Assembly (NCBI GenBank): GCA_028023455.1
Contig: JAQFVV010000049.1
Coordinates: forward strand, 3,532,536-3,596,535
Source of the DNA: Epiperipatus broadwayi
Lineage: Eukaryota; Onychophora; Udeonychophora; Euonychophora; Peripatidae
Length of the DNA: 64,000 nucleotides
Direction of reading: 5' to 3'
Within the stretch, counting starts at the first letter, position 1, and every line of letters starts with the position of its first letter. The notes beneath the pieces were generated by a model. That model was not told the DNA's origin. It made no database searches and saw only the letters and a program-made list of their open reading frames with translations. The position numbers and the translations under genes were made by a program. This document shows, piece after piece, positions 62,015-64,000 of this stretch.

Positions 62015-63057
62015 CGAAGTAGAATCAAATACGTTCTTTTCAGTTAGAAACCCCATTTCTGCAGCTCGTATAATAATATTCGCTGCAATATTTATCTATA
62101 TAATAATTTGCATCGTAACGATAATTTTAATTTATATAATTTATTATCTTTTTATTATAACTACACTTTAAAAGTAATTCATTGAGAAGATTGTTAAAGA
62201 AGGCATTTGAAAGGAATACGATTTTTTTTTCATCTGAAGGTTAAATACGTAATTAAGTTTTTTACTTGAAGTCGTTAAAATATTTTTTTTTCAACTCTCA
62301 GGTTTTGCTAAAACAATTGAAAAACATTTTTATAGAATTTCTTTTCTGTACTTAAGGTTTATTTTGAGCTCTGTGTGTAAAGATATTTTTTATAATAAAA
62401 TAAAGCTACTTAATATATATTTTTCAAACATAAATATTCTATTTTTTTTATTTTTATTATTGTTACTATTATTGTTATACGGATTTTCTTACAAATGAAT
62501 AAAATTTAAATCCTTTAATTTTAGCTGAAGGTAAGAAACATTATTTAAATCTGAGGTTTGTTTTTATAACTGATTGGATAATTTACAATTATTTTAATAG
62601 TAATTGATTATTACCGAAAAAAGGAATCATGACTTACTAGATAATAATAGTAATGGATTTGTTTTAACTTTTTGAATAATTATATAGCTGATTGTGTATA
62701 TAATATACCTGTCATGTCGTTAAGGTGACAGAAATTACAAACGCAGACTACTTATTTGTAAAATTACTACCTAGTTTCTTTTATTTATTTTTAGTGAATG
62801 TAGGCGGTTTACTAATCCTTAATAAATAGACTTATACAAGACTAAGTTAGGTTTGAAAAGAAAAACAAATCATTCAAAATGTATGCATGTAAGTGTGTGC
62901 GTGTGTATATATATATTATTTTAAATAGCGTACAAGAATAAAAACTCATTCTCCCACAAAGGAGTTTAAATATGATAACGATCGTATTTAGATTAATCAA
63001 GTCGATTTTTAGGTTTGTGATTATCTTTTATATAAATACTTATATATTTATTCTGTC
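62015..63057. other. AT-rich, no gene seen
   Basis: No coding motif; a short GTGTGTGCGTGTGTATATAT tract near 62893. Confidence 0.55.
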
Positions 63058-63143
63058 AAGCGTTGTTAGCCGAGAAGTAGTTGGTTGCAGACGGTTATGG
63101 GTTCGCGTCTCGGCCGATGCTATGACATAGGAAAAAAAAATAC
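63058..63143 (+). mobile_element. tRNA-derived SINE copy 3 (internally deleted)
   Basis: GTTAGCCGAGAAGTAGTTGG, then GCAGACGGTTATGGGTTCGC, CTCGGCCGATGCTATGACAT and an A9 run. Relative to the copy at 61890 it lacks the TCAGCGCAGCCGCCTTGCAA block between the A- and B-box regions. Confidence 0.8.
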
Positions 63144-64000
63144 TTATTAGTAATTTGTGTTTTTAATATTTTAATTTGTTAGAATATTTATTTCTAATAT
63201 CAACTTTTCATCATGCATTATTATTGTTAGTTTATTTTTAATCTATTAGGTGTAAATTACCTTGGCCAATATGTTTATTTATTAACTAAACCCCAGAGAA
63301 ATATTTTTAAAAAAACCCAAATAATGTTATGAGATATCATAACCCTGTTTTTTTAGTTACTTGCATCAAAATTATAGGATATGAGGAAGTTAAGAATCTA
63401 TTGACTATAGTGCCCTCTTATAAATTAAAATTAACTTCATCTACCATTCCTATCGTAATAATTAGTAGGCCAGTTAATCAGGAAATATAGCTATGTTTTT
63501 GGAAATAGAAACAAAATATTTTTTTCTCCATAGCTTGATTAACTTTCGCTTAATAGTGTGTAAAAAGAAGACCTACCAAAAAAAATCAAAATGTGAAAAT
63601 GTTACAATGGCTTCCCAACGCGAGACTTCGATACAACAACCACAACCTGAGATATGTTGTAATGGTATAAAGAACATTACAATGATGGTCCAAACCCTGT
63701 AGCCAGAGAATGAATAGTAGTTTTAAAAAAACCGAACTAACTAAACCGGATTATATAACTAAAAATATATATTTTTAAATATGTCTAAAAAAACATGATT
63801 GCGGCTGATGTAGGTGTTGTTAAGTCACAAGTATTGACTGGATAGGTGATTACTGGAGAGGGGAAAAAGCATAGCTCTGAGTTCTTATATGCAGTATGTA
63901 ACATAAGACCATCTGTAAATGCCTATCAGTCTATTTGTAGCAGGGTTCCTATGAAATGGGAGGGTGGACCAAGTTGTCATGAGCCTGTAAGACTCCAAAG
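63144..64000. other. No gene recognised to the right edge
   Basis: AT-rich to about 63780; the last about 220 bases are less AT-rich and may be the start of another element or exon cut by the window edge. The ORF at 63493-63702 has no recognisable domain. Confidence 0.4.

Overview
The window is strongly AT-rich non-coding DNA from a eukaryote, most likely an invertebrate animal. Its content supports this: RTE/BovB-type LINEs, Penelope-like elements (PLEs) with a GIY-YIG domain, a tRNA-derived SINE family, LTR retrotransposons, foldback elements and long (AT)n tracts. There are no operons, ribosome binding sites, tRNA or rRNA genes, and no exon chain of a host gene that I can support. I cannot name the species. 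All recognisable coding sequence belongs to mobile elements, and only one such gene is intact.

Layout. 1-1318: 5'-truncated, frameshifted APE-type LINE on the minus strand, running off the left edge. 1801-2215: coiled-coil, gag/ORF1-like remnant. 3339-3922: nested palindromic element. 6580-6910: purine-rich degenerate minisatellite. 9574-9636: perfect hairpin around (AT)n. 11822-13965: old RTE copy split by a Penelope-like insertion (12230-13458) with inverted terminal arms and a GIY-YIG remnant. 14003-14097: SINE. 16260-17290: unidentified decayed coding-like stretch. 20846-21322: foldback element. 21810-21964: trinucleotide repeat. 24515-32460: cluster of a foldback family whose ends resemble a tRNA T-arm. 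One foldback copy is interrupted by a full-length RTE retrotransposon with an intact 985-codon ORF (25824-28781). 32476-41677: LTR retrotransposon on the minus strand with about 2.6-kb LTRs and only a broken gag region inside. Its 3' LTR was later invaded by another LTR element (32710-34531). 43360-45510: two Penelope-like fragments head to head, with a hammerhead-ribozyme-like sequence near the 3' end of the minus copy. 45863-47864: possible solo LTR. 49970-50120: small TIR element. 51585-53691: solo LTR with a 4-bp target duplication. 61270-61824: young 5'-truncated RTE copy. 61890-62010 and 63058-63143: two more SINE copies. The rest is AT-rich sequence with short microsatellites in which I see no gene.

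How the parts relate. The elements can be ordered by nesting. The foldback copy at 25355-29262 predates the intact RTE inside it. The old RTE at 11822 predates the PLE inside it. The long-LTR element predates the LTR inserted at 32710. The intact RTE and the nearly identical truncated copies at 30447 and 61270 point to a recently active LINE. That LINE encodes endonuclease and reverse transcriptase and could also mobilise non-autonomous elements, although no shared 3' end with the SINE is visible here.
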